A DNA stretch of 64,000 bases from Diphasiastrum complanatum (GCA_029204225.1 CM055097.1:64862540-64926539), one strand, 5' to 3'. Positions 22,649 to 34,660 are shown, counted from the stretch's first letter. Made by a program: numbers and translations. Notes: generated by a model not told the origin, from the letters alone.

Positions 22649-24489
22649 CTAGACCTCTTCGTCTAGCTCACCATGCAAGAAGGTTGTCTTCTCGTCCACA
22701 ATGTGAATCCTGAGGTCATAAGCAGCTGCATATGCAAATAGTAAACATAGGCAAATGTTTCATGGTAGGAGAGAAGGTCTCATAATAGTCAATACCATAT
22801 GTCTGAGAGAATTCCTTCACTACAAGTCTTGCCTTATACTTTGAGACATCTCCATCTGGTCCATACTTCAGCTTCTATACCCATTTGTATTTTACAGTCT
22901 TTCACTTATTTGGTAATGGCTGCAACGTCCATATCTAGTTCTTCCTCATGGATTCCATCTCCTCATTCATGGCTTGGATCCATTTGTCCTTCTCTAGACA
23001 TTCAACTGCGTCCTTGAATGTTTGTGGTTCGCTATTGAATCCACAGAACTCTTCTGATGTAGAAGCTGAGCTGCCTGGCACATATCTTGCTGGTGCTTTT
23101 CGTTGTCTTGTCAACCTTCTAGGAGATCCTCCTGGAACTGCAATGCCTTTGTCTTTGTATGCTCCGCTAGGTCCAAAACCATTTCGATTTACATGTACTA
23201 TAGCAGAAGGCTACCTCTCAAAATTTTCTTTGTCTGATTCATCATTCGAATACGAAGCAACTCGCACATTTTTACCTTTGTGTTCATCCTCTGCTCCCTC
23301 TGTCACAGTTGGCAGATCATAGTACTGACTTTCAAGAACTTCATAACTGACAGGATTATTGTTGGCCATCGTTCTGCTCTCATCAAATTTGACATCTCTG
23401 ACTATCTTCATAGTGTTTGTCTCTAGCATATAGACTCTGTAGTATGACGAATTGTTGTCATATCCTACAAGATATTCTTGTTCAACTTTCTCATCAAGCT
23501 TCTTTCGAAGCTTATCATGAACATGTGCATAAGCTTCATAGCCAAAGATATGGATGTGAGTCAGATTGGGTTTTCTACTCCACCATAATTCGTGTGATGT
23601 CATGTGAGGAACACTACACTTTCATCTCTTATCTGAATGTAAGCAGCTGTAGCTACTGCTTCAGCCCACAACACTCTTGGAGTTTTTGAGTAGGCCATCA
23701 TGCATCTGGCAGCTTCCATTAAGGCCTTGTTCTTTTTTTTAGCAACAACGTTGTGCTGCAGTGTGTAAGATGCACTCCTTCTATGAATGATATCACGATC
23801 ATTGTAGAAGTCAGTGAATCGATTCAAGATGTACTCTCCACCTCAATCTGTTCTGATCTGCTTCACTTTATTACTAGTGCATCTCTCTGTCCAATTCCCA
23901 TACTCTGTGAATTTGTCAAATGCTTTTGATTTGTTGTGAATAAAATAGACTCTAGCAAATTTACTGTAATCATCAATAAAGGTAATGTAATATTTCGAGC
24001 CTCCTACGAAGATCACATTGAAAGGTCCATAGATGTCAGAAATGCAATAACTCCATAATCTTGGTCGTTCTGTAGGAGTCCTTGACAAATGGAGTGCGTG
24101 CCATCTTACTCTTCAGACATGTATCATAGGTTGTCAAACTGTTCGCATTCGAGATGCTCACCCCTGTGATTGCTCCATGATGGCTTGCTTGGTATAGTGC
24201 CATTGAATTCATATGGCATAGTCTCCTGTGCCATAGAGTGTCTGGCGAATCATCATGAGTCTGATGCACTTGATCTGCAGGCAGGCGTACCTTCAAGTGA
24301 TACAGATTGCCTTTTCTTCTACCTTTAGTGATCAGAATACTGGTACTTGCATCAACAATGTTGCATGCTTCGTCTGAGAATGTCACACGCATCCCTGCAT
24401 CAGCTATTCTTGCCATAGAAAGCAAGTCCTGCTGCAGTGTAGGCACGAATAGAACATCTTTGCGTCGTCTGTCTCTACCATTCGTGTTG
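22649..24489 (-). pseudogene. Copia-A integrase and pol linker
   Basis: Integrase read across several frames. The GAG-pre-integrase part (24446-24036) has LFVPTLQQDLLSMAR and DTLWHRRLCHMN with the zinc-binding His. The catalytic core starts with SDIYGPF and YYITFIDDYSKF (24088-23843), continues through HRRSASYTLQHNVVAKKK (23827-23600) with the usual Glu region altered, and ends with the GYEAYAHVHDKLRKK segment (23603-23211). Region 23210-22649 is degenerate. At least four frame breaks or stops are present, so no integrase is made. Confidence 0.85.
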
Positions 24490-24534
24490 CATTAGAAAAA
24501 CTTAGAGCCCGACGAGGGCCTTTGAAAAAGATGC
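24490..24534 (+). repeat. Putative terminal repeat, right end of large element
   Basis: Begins CATTAGAAAAACTTAGAGCC exactly where copia-A homology stops. It aligns with 51793-51837 (CATTAGAGAAAATATGGGCC) at about 27 of 41 positions, most mismatches being transitions. Both copies read inward from a Copia half. This is what terminal inverted repeats of an inserted DNA transposon would look like after an inversion. A target duplication is not clear. Confidence 0.45.
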
Positions 24535-24954
24535 TTTTTTTTTTCCTATTTCGTTGCCATGTGGACCAATTGAAACCTTAGCTTCAGGGTTCTACGTAAC
24601 GTAGAATTTTCCAAATATAAATAAAATAAAAACTTGTTAAATATATTGTAGTTTCGTCGGGCAGCATGTGAAAATGCTATTGGTTGATGAGGCCTGCCCT
24701 TCTAGCTCATCACTGCCCGAAGAGACCCAAAAATATTGAAAATGAATATGACAGATGGTTGAGATGAGAAAATCGATGTACTATTAATGTATATGCATTG
24801 TCAAACCATGGTTAACAGGGATAACCAGAGTTAATTTGTGGCTCAGTGTTTCAAAGTTTTGCCAACACTTTTTTTTAGATTCATGACTATTTGTCTACGC
24901 AAATTTTTAGATTCATAGTTCATTGTTTCAGATTTTTGTTTGCAAATTACGAAT

Positions 24955-26310
24955 GGCGCCATCAAGGAAGCCATGCTCCTCAATCGACTCTGTGCTTCTA
25001 TTCAACGAGACAGATGATAATGGATTATGGGTGCCAAGAAAATATTCAAAAAACTCTTGGGTTTTGATGCATCCATCATCAAGAGGAGCATTTCGAAAAA
25101 GAAAAAGGTCAAAACTATCATTTTGATTTTATTGGAAGGCCAGAATTTTGGATTTTAGAATATCATCAGGAGGAAAATCTATTTTTGAAATTCTAGTCCA
25201 ACATGTATATATGCATTCAGAGATAAATGTGCAAGGATTCAACCATTAGGATCACAAAAAAAATAACTGTGAGTATTGATATTTTTGATACTTTGATTTT
25301 TGTTATTCATAAATATCTAATAGTAAACTTGCCAATCTGATCATTCTCTTGCAGATTTATATCCATCCAACATAAATGAATCGGAACCGAGTGGATCTTT
25401 AGCATGTGTGTTAGATGTTATTCACACTGATATTGGACAGCTGCAATATTTAGGTGAAACTGCAAAAGATTTAGTTGATGGTAGAATTTTTTTTTATGAA
25501 TCAATGTACATTCCTGATACAATTTTTTTTTTTGGACAAATAGTACCAATTCCATTACCTAGCTTTGAAAGTGATGAATGGATTGCACCAGATGCTACAG
25601 TTTCAGAATCATTTCGTTGCAAGATATATAATGATGTAAAAGAATTCATTAAAAATGAGCATGGGATAAAAAACAATCAAATTGAGTTCGTTTATTTTCT
25701 TTAATATATTTGTGGATTTCTTTTCAAGTGTCAATGTACACAGAACCCCAACGATGTTTGTATGCAAAAATTTATCAGATACTTTATTATCTGAACTTAT
25801 GGATGAAGGCTGGGACAAAAGATCAGATGAGAAATAGAATGCATAATTAAATGTCTTCCATGTGCTTTCGTTATCAAATTGAAAAACAAATGTTGAGCTT
25901 ATGCTTCCATTATCAAAGATGAAAAAAAATAAAGATAAATGGATGTCACTCGATCAAGACTTGGAAACCAGTGGACATTCAAAATGAAAAAATATTGAAA
26001 TTATATACAATGATGTCGTTTTGACATGTGTTGAGGTGGAAGAAGATTGGAGTCTAAACTACATCTGTTGGAAACTATTGCTTCTACAAGATGATGTACT
26101 TTCAGACTTCAGATTCATTTTCAATGGTAAACTCGTAAGTAACTGTAAACACTCGATCTTTTATGAATAGTTTCAATCAAAACTTTCTAATACAACCTCT
26201 GTACTAATTCTAACTAACTTGTATTAGTTTTATGCAGGTACGTAAAAGACATGAGCTCGAGATCAAATGCAGAGATATTGGCGAAACAATCCAACTTATG
26301 GAAGAACATT
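24955..26310 (+). pseudogene. Unknown four-exon gene
   Basis: Plus strand. Exon 1 begins ATG at 24955 (MAPSRKPCSSIDSVLLFNE) and continues to about 25268 with one frame change in the basic FRKRKRSK region. Exon 2, after a TTGCAG acceptor, is about 25355-25689 and open, with VIHTDIGQLQYLGETAKDLV and FESDEWIAPDATVSES. Exon 3, about 25725-26132, has several stops (PTMFVCKNLSDTLL, then EEDWSLNYICWKL). Exon 4 is about 26238-26310. Donor and acceptor dinucleotides fit GT-AG. The family is not recognised. It lies tail-to-tail with the H3-Ulp1 gene. Confidence 0.45.
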
Positions 26311-26709
26311 GAGATTCACTATCAGCAAATACATGCCAATGTTTTTTTATCATTATAGAAAAATTGCATTCCATTATTAGACTATGGACACAAGCTGATT
26401 GTAAGAATCTATTGTGATGTCAATAAAAAAAAACCCATAAATGGGTTGTTTACAAGTAAAATGATTGTATCTTTTTTTTTATGTCTCTCTATTTACAAAT
26501 AGATCTCTATTCAATCAATTTTTCTATATTTTCTATATAAGTATTAGGAACTAATAAAGCAACAACTCCTATAATCTCACCCTCCTTTGTTTCGGGAAGG
26601 GCCTCAATGCCTTTTAAGACAAGAGGAATATTAGCTACAAAATTGCCTTCCTCTGTATTAGGAAGGACTTTTATTCCTTTTTGATAATAAGATCTGCATC
26701 ATGAACAAC

Positions 26710-28604
26710 CTAAAACGCTGTTAAGGCAGGAGCGGCTTCCTTTTGAGGGCCCTTGATTGCAGGTGCAACGCTTACACCGTACTGGGCAAAGGTTCTGATC
26801 AACTCTTGCCGAAATCTATATACATCATCAGGAGTATACGGCTCAAGAGTGAACTGTCATCACAAAACATGAGAATCAGCAAATTACAAACAATGATAGT
26901 AATAGAATGTGAATCAGAATGAAATGAACTACAAATGAATAGAATATTACCTTTTCAATATCTACATCTGTTTGTAAATTATACCATTCAAAAAATAGAT
27001 TTGTATTGTACAAGACGAACCATGCACAACTAAAAGTATCATTTTGTTGTACACATTGCATATATACAATGAAAATTAGTAATATTATGATAGAAATTTT
27101 ATTTATGCTATGATGATATGTTTGTATTAAAAAAGAAATACATGCATATCAAAGATAAATTGAATATACCTTGAGAGATTTAATGGTTATATCTCCAATT
27201 GAAATTGTCATTGTCGGTATTTCCCGAATGACATCATGAAGTAGAGAATCAAATTCTCTATGTGTATTTGCAGCTGAGTTTAATTTTACACATAGAAAAT
27301 TTGATACTCCCTCCTTATTTATCTTTACAAAAAGAATGTTTAGACTCCAATGTCGACTGCAATAACCAAGATACAAATATCGTTAAATTCATATTTATGA
27401 AAAAATTCCGTTCTTATTAAAGCAATGAGGCATGCAACAATCTAGATTAAAACAACAAAAACAAAAGAGCAATCCTTACTTATTTTCATATGGAATCAAA
27501 TAAAATTTTGCCATAGGACTGCACTTGATAAAATAGACAGCCTTATCAAAATTGGCTTCTTTCACCTTTACCGCTCCTATGAAAAATGGACTAACTACAA
27601 AAACTGTACCATGGGAATCGAAACTAATACTATTCTGCAAAAAAGAAACTCCAGTCTCTACTATTGCATCTGAATTTTCTGAGGTCTTATCTTTTAGATT
27701 GACACAAAATTTGGGACCTAATCTTAAGCTTCTACGTGTATCTGGAAGAAAAAAATCAAAAGAGTTGCCGAGAAGATCAATTTTGTTAGCTAGGTAAGCC
27801 TTTATTGACTATAATGGTCAGAATAAAAAAAATCTGGACTGGATCGTATGGAATTTTCACAAAAACATTATATACAGGAGCAAAAACAGAAGTGGAAAGA
27901 ATATTTACAGATTTCTCTGTTATTCTATCTAGCTCCTCTTGGGTAATCAACACTTTTGGTGATGAAACCTGCTGAGGAGCTGGACGAATAACATGAGGAG
28001 GACTAGGTGAAGATTCTCGATTTGAGTCAGATTCTTCAGCATCTGACTCAGAGCTCAGGAAGACACGTGGTCTCTTGGCCGGGATACATCTAGGAGGAAG
28101 GGAAGCAGTTGGCCTTCGAGATCCAACCTTCTTGGGGACAACCTGCTTTCTCTTCCTCCTAGAGGTAGTAGGCATGTTGGTTCTATCCAGAGGCAGGTCT
28201 CTGGAGGTGCTAGTATTATCAACATGCAGACCAGAATATCCGTCTTGAAGCCTTTTGAGAATGACAAAATCCTTTGGCATGATGGTGACACGCTTACCAT
28301 GCACTGCCAAAAGACAAGTATCCTACAAAAACTGGGACGAAAAATCTTCTACAGCACCCTACAAGGCCTGCATGGCTGTCACGACAAAATGAACATCCAG
28401 CCCAAGTGACAGAGTGACATTCCGTACAGATCGACTGAAAGGAGCTCTAGGGATCAACACTTCAAGTGATCTTTGGAGTTTTTTTATCTCCCTCAGCCAG
28501 ACTTGCTTCCTGCCACGCCTACGGCCAGTACCAAGGGGAATACGGAAATGGGATGGCTGTACAGTGGTGATGGCAGGGGCGGTGGATTTGGTCCTGGCCA
28601 TCAT
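26710..28604 (-). pseudogene. Histone H3-like domain fused to Ulp1/C48 peptidase
   Basis: Five-exon gene: 28604-27876, 27808-27480, 27356-27170, 27055-26951 and 26853-26710. From the MARTK Met at 28601 the exons sum to 497 codons with all phases consistent. Residues 1-118 are histone H3-like: MARTKSTAP start, LREIKKLQRSLEVLIPRAPF, then VHGKRVTIMPKDF. A basic, Ser-rich linker with two NLS-like patches (SRRKRK, AKRPR) and an acidic run follows. The C-terminal half is a Ulp1-type cysteine peptidase: LIPYENNRHWSLNI (catalytic His), KLNS at the Asp position, QQNDTFSCAWFVLY with Gln and Cys. The family removes SUMO or related modifiers. Two in-frame TAGs (28361-28359 and 28325-28323) fall at H3 positions usually Gln and Glu, and the exon 4 acceptor reads AA instead of AG, so this copy is dead. 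The first intron (67 bp) is the least certain. Confidence 0.75.
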
Positions 28605-28899
28605 TCTCGAAAGAAAAAAATTAACAAAAAGAAGTTTGAACAAAACAAAAGTGGATCAAAATAAAAAAAATTGCGATAAAAAGGCGCTTGAGATCGATAC
28701 CATCACTGAATATCGGTTTCGAACGCAAGATCTATAGAGATTATTTGTAGAAAAGAGATGCGCGCTCGAACGTGATATTGCACAGTAGGCGGTATCAGAC
28801 TTGAGCGCATTGTGAGAGGGTCAGAGAAGACAAAGTTGAATGCATAAGTTTTTGTCTCTTGTCAAGTACTAGTAGATTTGTTATGTCAGATTATATACT

Positions 28900-29334
28900 G
28901 GAGCTTACTTTGTTTTTTTATCATTTCAAGAAACAATTTTCCTTGATGATTTCGCAATTCGTCGAGGAGGGCAGAGATCTTCTGCGGGAGAATTTTCAAG
29001 AGATCATGCACTTGGGCACTATCTAAAGTTCTTCAAGAATAATGAGATAAGTGTTGCCCATTCAAAGTTTCATCAACATGGTGAAACTATGATTATGGCA
29101 ATCAAGGCACTGTCTCATTTTCTTGGAGGACATAATTTTTATAAGGTGCATAAAATAATTTTTGTAAAGAAAACTATCGCGGCTAAAATTCTAGGGTATG
29201 GACCAGTGAATTTCATGCTCAGATCATCTCATTTTGCAGTGTATGCTGCTTACGTTGATATGAGTAAGCATGAAAACTATGAGCTATTGGATCCATACGA
29301 AAGAAGAAAATTGTTGCATGATTCTAAATTGTGA
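28900..29334 (+). pseudogene. Unknown ORF upstream of and divergent from H3-Ulp1
   Basis: Plus-strand coding-like exon after a TTTCAAG acceptor near 28930, open to TGA at 29332-29334. Recognisable stretches are IFLDDFAIRRGGQRS, HALGHYLKFFKNNEIS and LLDPYERRKLLHDSK. One in-frame splice or simple continuation occurs near 29146. The family is not recognised. It starts about 300 bp from the H3-Ulp1 start on the opposite strand, so a shared divergent promoter between 28605 and 28900 is possible. Confidence 0.4.
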
Positions 29335-29426
29335 CTTTCATTGGAAAAAATATCGGAAGTAGACAGATATTGCTGAATTGTACTTTGTAGATATTTTTAT
29401 TTAATATACAAAATTTTATTGTGTGT

Positions 29427-30071
29427 CTATAGCCTACTGGCTTGTATAAATTTGCATGCTTTTTGAAATTTTTTATAATCCGTCGATTTTGTATTATGAC
29501 GATTTGGATTCTTCTGTAAAACCATTGGAAAAGTTGCAGTATATAACTGTTTTTTGTAGTACAAACAAGGGTGTTTAGAGTTAGCGCCATGAGATATATT
29601 GAACATACATTTTAATGTCTTCAGATCTCCTGGTAAATGCCATTCAATGTTGAAAGTGCCAATTCTAGGAATATTGAGTGGAACTCCCTCCATGTGATTT
29701 TTAATGGTGGCAAGATATGATGTTCTATAAAATATCCATGAGAAAATGTACTTCATCCATAATGCTATGATCCGAGCTAAAGCCGAGGGGAGCGCCAGGC
29801 CTCCACATCTCTGTTGGATTTATTTCCTCTACTCTACCAAATCTCATTTTTAATCTTCCTCCATTCATGCTGCATATTTACTCGCGTTGTCGCGCAGTTT
29901 GATATTAACATGCAAATTCTCACAGGCAATGAAAGGACGAAAAGCAAAGGTTGACGTCACACCCTCTTCACGCTCACCCCATGTAGGTGCGCTAACATAC
30001 TGGACAACGACTGCAGCCACCCACGATCTCTTATAGACAGCACATGCACCTTGTACTTTCTTCATTTGCAC
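29427..30071 (-). pseudogene. Unknown gene with GDLK and HPC motifs
   Basis: Minus strand, two open pieces. 30071-29865 has QGACAVYKRSWVAAVVV and FIACENLHVNIKL. 29756-29427 has GTFNIEWHLPGDLKTLK and then ISHGANSKHPCLYYK. The pattern Asp-Leu-Lys followed about 20 residues later by a His-Pro-Cys-x-x-Cys/Tyr site resembles parts of some eukaryotic DNA transposases, from memory. If so, this is the candidate transposase of the block. That assignment is speculative. Stops lie between the pieces. Confidence 0.35.
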
Positions 30072-30369
30072 ACCTGTAACATGGTGTATATATATAGGTA
30101 CAAAACACCATTTCTTATAGTGCAGATTAGAGAGTGATCATCAAGAGGTCAAGTATCGGACGATCTGAGTCTTGACTAAAGATGAGCAGATGAGATTGTA
30201 TGTATATTAGCATCAGAAGCTTATCAGCGAGATAGACGAAGTAGATGCCTTGTGCATTGATTTTTTATCATCAGTAATAAGGTTTCATTCCTTTATAGAT
30301 TGAATAAGCTTTGTAGGGCATGCAATTTCGTCCGTTATTGTCTTGTGCTCTACCGCATTATTGACATGT

Positions 30370-30880
30370 ATACTTGATATACTTAATATGATACAGTTCT
30401 TTGTTCTGCATTCAGATTTGTGTTAATATTGCTATGCTTATTATTCATGCTCTTTCTGGTAATGGTCGACTAACATTTAGCCTTGTCTTTCGCAAATCTT
30501 TCACAACTAGTTATCAGTCGAGCACAGTCTAGCTCTTTGCAAAACATTTGCTACACATAATTTGTCTTGCTATTCGCAACAAATTATTCTTCGTTTAATG
30601 TTTGGCTGCATAATCAAGAATGACTGTGATTTTCATCACTAATTTGTTCATTCTGATAGGCGTAGTCATGCTTATGGAGAGAGTCGTATAGCTCGTTCCG
30701 CTGCGCACGAATACTTTTTGTTCGAGTTCGTTTCTCGTTCCTGTTTCATTTCTTGTTCGTGTTTCATTTCTCGTTCATGTTTCATTTCTCGTTCGTGTTC
30801 GTCTTACCCCTTTGAGTTAATTTTTCGTTTCTAACATACAACACATCTCTCAACTCTCGTTCATCTCCCTCTCTCCAACA
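30370..30880 (+). repeat. Copia 5' LTR (third family)
   Basis: Plus-strand LTR end: CTCTCTCCAACA, ending CA, directly before the primer site. It is rich in CGTTT/TCGTTC repeats (30720-30800). The 5' end is not defined. Confidence 0.55.
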
Positions 30881-30892
30881 TGGTATCTGAGC
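30881..30892 (+). other. Copia primer-binding site
   Basis: TGGTATCTGAGC, one mismatch from the initiator tRNA-Met type, directly after the LTR. Confidence 0.75.
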
Positions 30893-31035
30893 TATTTTCA
30901 TAGCTTAATAAGCTTCCACAGTAGAAGTCTCTAGTAGCCGATAGAGTAATTGTTTTCTTGTTCTGTATTTTTAGTATCAGATTTTCATACTTTAGTCACT
31001 AATATTTTCTCCTATCACTTAGACTAATTCTTCCA

Positions 31036-31465
31036 CATGGATTCCCAAGGGAAAGCCAGTCCTATCATGGACAAGCTTGATGGAGCCAATTACCATCTAT
31101 GAAAATTTAAAATGAAAATTGTACTAATGGCAAAAGAATTATACGACGTTGTTACAGGTGCAGAAGGAAAACCCAAAGCGGACGACCCGACAATCGCCAG
31201 ATGGAAGCTGAAGGATGGAAAGGCTTTCGCGTTGATCATCCTCAACATCACGGATACCTAGATCGGTCGTGTATCCATTGTACACCAACAAGAGCACGAC
31301 AAAGCAGAAGAAGAAGAAGAAGAAAAGCTCGAAGCAATCAAAGCCAGACCAGAAACCACCTCAGCACAAGGAACAATCGAATCCGCAAACAAAGAGGAAG
31401 CTGTTCTACAGATACTGCAAATGAAACAACCACGAAATACAAGACTGCTGAATACTTCAAGCGAA
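31036..31465 (+). pseudogene. Copia gag start
   Basis: Begins ATGGATTCCCAAGGG (MDSQGKASPIMDKLDGANYH), then a stop in place of the conserved Trp, then FKMKIVLMAKELYDVVTG. These are the standard first residues of Ty1/Copia gag (DUF4219/UBN2). A Glu-rich stretch (AEEEEEEKLEA) follows in another frame to about 31465, where the next LTR begins. The rest of this element is absent. Confidence 0.75.
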
Positions 31466-31950
31466 GAACAACTGTCACGACCCTAAAGGGATAACCCCTA
31501 AGATGAGGATAGGAGAATACAATAGGAGAGACTATGGAGCCAAACCGCACAACCAATCCTAGATCAAAAGTGGACCTAGCCCCCAAGCCATGCCATGTGA
31601 AGCAAAAGGAGAAGAGAGAAATTGGTAACCTAAACCCAATATGTTGTCGGAAGAATCCCCACCTCATTATATAGAGAGTAGATTCTTGTGCATGAAACCA
31701 TGCAACCCCCATCAAGTCAACTATAAATAGATCACGTCTCTTCATGCAGTCCTCCTGCCTATATCTGTCACACAGACATGCAATACTCCATATGTCTCAA
31801 TTAGATTGTCTGGGTCCTCTCAAGGTAATTAGTCACAAACTAGCCTTGACATGGAATTAAATCATGGCGTGACCAATAATCTCGAGTACTGGAGGGCCGC
31901 TCTACCATATTAGGACTATTCCAGGTCCTTAACCGAATATGGCCATAACA
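31466..31950 (-). repeat. Gypsy-type LTR, minus orientation
   Basis: 485 bp bounded by TGTTATGGCC (minus start, at 31950) and GGGTCGTGACA (minus end, at 31466). On the minus strand it is preceded by the purine tract AAGGAGGGAAGAA at 31951-31963, as a 3' LTR should be. No pol of this family is readable to its right. It interrupts the Copia gag at 31465. Confidence 0.65.
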
Positions 31951-31963
31951 TTCTTCCCTCCTT

Positions 31964-32425
31964 AAACTGCTTCTATCCTTAGAAGCTCCAAAGAACAGGA
32001 AAGAATTACAAGAATTGTTCCTTTAACTTTCAATATTAACCTAGGAAATCATTATCCTTAGTTTGATTTTCATATAAAACAAGTACTCAGAGATAAACCA
32101 ATTTCTAACCGTTAATCTCTGTTCTGGAGTACGACTCAAGTTTGCAAAGTACAGTAAGCAATAAATTTCTCAACTAGGTTATACTCAACACAAGCTAGTA
32201 ATATCACTTTCATGTAAAATACTTACATGAACCACTAAGTGAAATATTCTCTAACTTAGAAGATTAAAGTTAAAGAAATAAATAATAATTACAGTCTGAA
32301 ATTATCCACAAACTTTGGCAAACAATTTATAAAAAACTTCCAAATACAATTATCCTTATAATTCAATTCTAAGATATGATAATTCATTTGCTTGTGAAAC
32401 GGACGTTCCATTATCCAACACTTTC
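31964..32425. other. No gene; small copia-B scrap at right end
   Basis: AT-rich with no supported gene. About 32385-32425 matches the copia-B protease region near 37940-37970, a small scrap at the junction with the Gypsy block. Confidence 0.45.
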
Positions 32426-32429
32426 AAGC

Positions 32430-33345
32430 TACCCATTCGATACTCCCATCAATGGTGGCCGACTTCACAAGTACTGGCCACCTTAGTGAATAGATCTAGG
32501 ATGTGGATGACGCTCAACGCATACAATAATCAGATCAAGCCTTATCAGAAGTCATCCCAACCAGATCTAATGAAATCAAGCCAAGATCTAGATAAGATCT
32601 AGCCAGATCAAGCAAAATCCACCAAATTTCAGCAAGATCAAGCAAGATTCGACGGACAGATCAAGGAAGATCCAACAAAATCCAAGTGGGATCCAGATCT
32701 AGATACGATACAAGGAGAGGGGTGGTAGATCATCAGGTAACAACAATCGGCCTCCATCCTTGCAAATCAGAGATGACGATCTTGAGAAAAAACAACAAAT
32801 TAGAGGTAAAAGTCACTTAAACTGATGGATCAGCTACCAATTGTCCATCATAACTCTCAGGGAACTCTCCATATTCAGATTTGACTTGGAGAGATCTCTC
32901 TTGTTTGCTATGCTTATGCTCTAGTGTGGCTACTAGTGTATAGAGTGTTTTTTGTGTGTAGTATGCTTAGGGTTTGGATCTTGCTTATGGTATGGGACAT
33001 AAGTAGGGCTTGGATCTTGAGTATGCTATGGTGTGTGGTGATATGCTTGTGGCTACTTATTAGTGAGAAAGGGGGTGATAGATTAGCCTAGATGCAGGAT
33101 TGCATGTGCTAAGCTAGCTATGGTTGGGTGGTGAATACTTAAGGCCACTTGCTATCTACCTTTGTGATTAAGATTAGGGACATAGGTGGAGGAGAGATCC
33201 TTGGAGGCTTGAAGATTCTTACTTGCAGGTGGAGGCATCGTAGCTTGGAGTTGGGGAGCATTTTGGAGTTTGCAGGTTACTTGGAGGACCTTTGGAGGCA
33301 CTACCTTTGGACTTCATGACTTCATTTGTAATAGTGGTATCAGTT
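32430..33345 (+). repeat. Gypsy LTR, copy 2
   Basis: Inverted copy of the LTR at 8256-9580, with deletions. It ends with CTTCATTTGTAATAG followed by a primer site decayed to TGGTATCAGTTT. Confidence 0.75.
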
Positions 33346-34249
33346 TAACCTTCTTCAAGTTCTATTAAGATCAGAAACTAAATTTTTTTTGGAAAAGTTA
33401 TTGGCTTTTCTAGTAGTAGGAAGCTTGTAGTTGAAGTACCCAATAAATCTAGTTCTCTTGTTAAAGAGTAGTGATGCTTATAGAATTGTAGAGAAAGTCT
33501 TCTTCTACATCCACAATTTTTTTTTGGAAAAAGATTGATTCTAGCCTGTGTTTTTTAATTAAAACTAGTGTTTTTTTTGCATAAATGAAGTGTTAAAACT
33601 TTTGATTTTCATTTTGAAGTTCTGTTTTTTAGACCTGTAAATCTGAAAATCAGATCTAAAAAGTGAAATTTTCATAAGAACTTCATTAGTTATACTTTTC
33701 TACCTACTAGTTTAATGTTATTGACAATGTAGGAAGGAAAAGGTAGTGTAACTTTATGCATAAAAAAGGTTTTGAAGTTCTATTTTTTGTCATTTTTAAG
33801 TTTTGATTTTCAGACCTGTAAATCTAAAAAATAGATCTGAAAAGTGAAGCTTTCATAGAACTTCATTAGTTTTCCATTTCTAGTCACTAGTTTCATGGAT
33901 TTGAAGAACTAGGAAAGAGAAACGTGAAAATTTGTGTTGAATTTGAAATGACAAATGGAAATGAAATTGGAATGGGAACTTTATGTAAACATTAGCTTGA
34001 AGTAGTAACAGTGTAGTTTACATAAAGATTTGTTTTGATTTTTGCTTTGGATTGAGGCAAAAGTAGGAAATTGCTTGGTGTAGTTTTCCCTTAAGCTTGG
34101 ATTGAGCTTACAAACAAAAAGTATTGAATGAGAAGAAGTAAATGCTTTTATTTGCATTGGATTATGTAAGAATTGAAGCATTTCTATCATTCTAATTGGA
34201 ATTACTTCTTGTTGTATTTGCATAATAGGAAAACACACAAGCAACTCCA
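33346..34249 (+). other. Gypsy leader, copy 2
   Basis: Inverted counterpart of 7237-8243. No gene is supported. Confidence 0.6.
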
Positions 34250-34660
34250 ATGGATCAAACCAATGAAAACCCATTATTTGATCTATCAAACCCATCCAAT
34301 GTGGCACAAGCTCTTGAACTTTTATACCAACAAATTCAAGCCACTAATAAACAGCTTCTTGAAGCTAATCAAAGGAAATAAGACTGAGTCTAGTTTAGCC
34401 AATTAGAAAAAGCATGTAGTTCCACCTCCCGTAAAATTGTTTAAGGGAGAGAAAAAGATAGGAAGTCGCAAGTGGTAAGTTCATGGCTTAATGTATGGAA
34501 TAAATACTTTGGCATGAATCAATTCCATGAATGTGAGAAGTTGTCCACTATAACTATGTTCCTTGAAAGAAGAGCCTTAGTATGGTGGGATACTTAGAAT
34601 TTGCTCCAAGCATGATTACAGATCATGCAACACAGTAACACAGACAGAAAGCACTCTTCA
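34250..34660 (+). pseudogene. Gypsy gag N-terminal part, copy 2
   Basis: Starts ATG at 34250 with the same MDQTNENPLFDLSNPSN start as the copy at 7236-6843. It shows frame damage in the retrotransposon-gag core (YFGMNQFHECEK) and is cut by copia-B at about 34660 at the equivalent point. Confidence 0.75.

Larger units (their letters stand above)
20183..24489 (-). mobile_element. Copia-A element, 3' portion
   Basis: Minus-strand Ty1/Copia element that keeps integrase, reverse transcriptase, RNase H, polypurine tract and 3' LTR but lacks 5' LTR, gag and the start of protease. Those missing parts are found, in the opposite orientation, at about 49600-51792. The two parts would join within a few codons. 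The right end at 24489 abuts a sequence shared with the other half's boundary. Confidence 0.85.

Noticed and set aside
22171-23322. Plus-strand frames across copia-A pol
   Set aside because: Shadows of the minus-strand reverse transcriptase and integrase.
26710-28604. Stop codon reassignment (TAA/TAG read as Gln)
   Set aside because: CAA and CAG are still used for Gln in the same genes, and TAG occurs as the natural end of the Ulp1 exon; decay is simpler.
24490-30100. Integrated giant-virus or Maverick-like segment
   Set aside because: No capsid, packaging ATPase, polymerase B or retroviral-type integrase is seen in the block, and the genes have spliceosomal introns.
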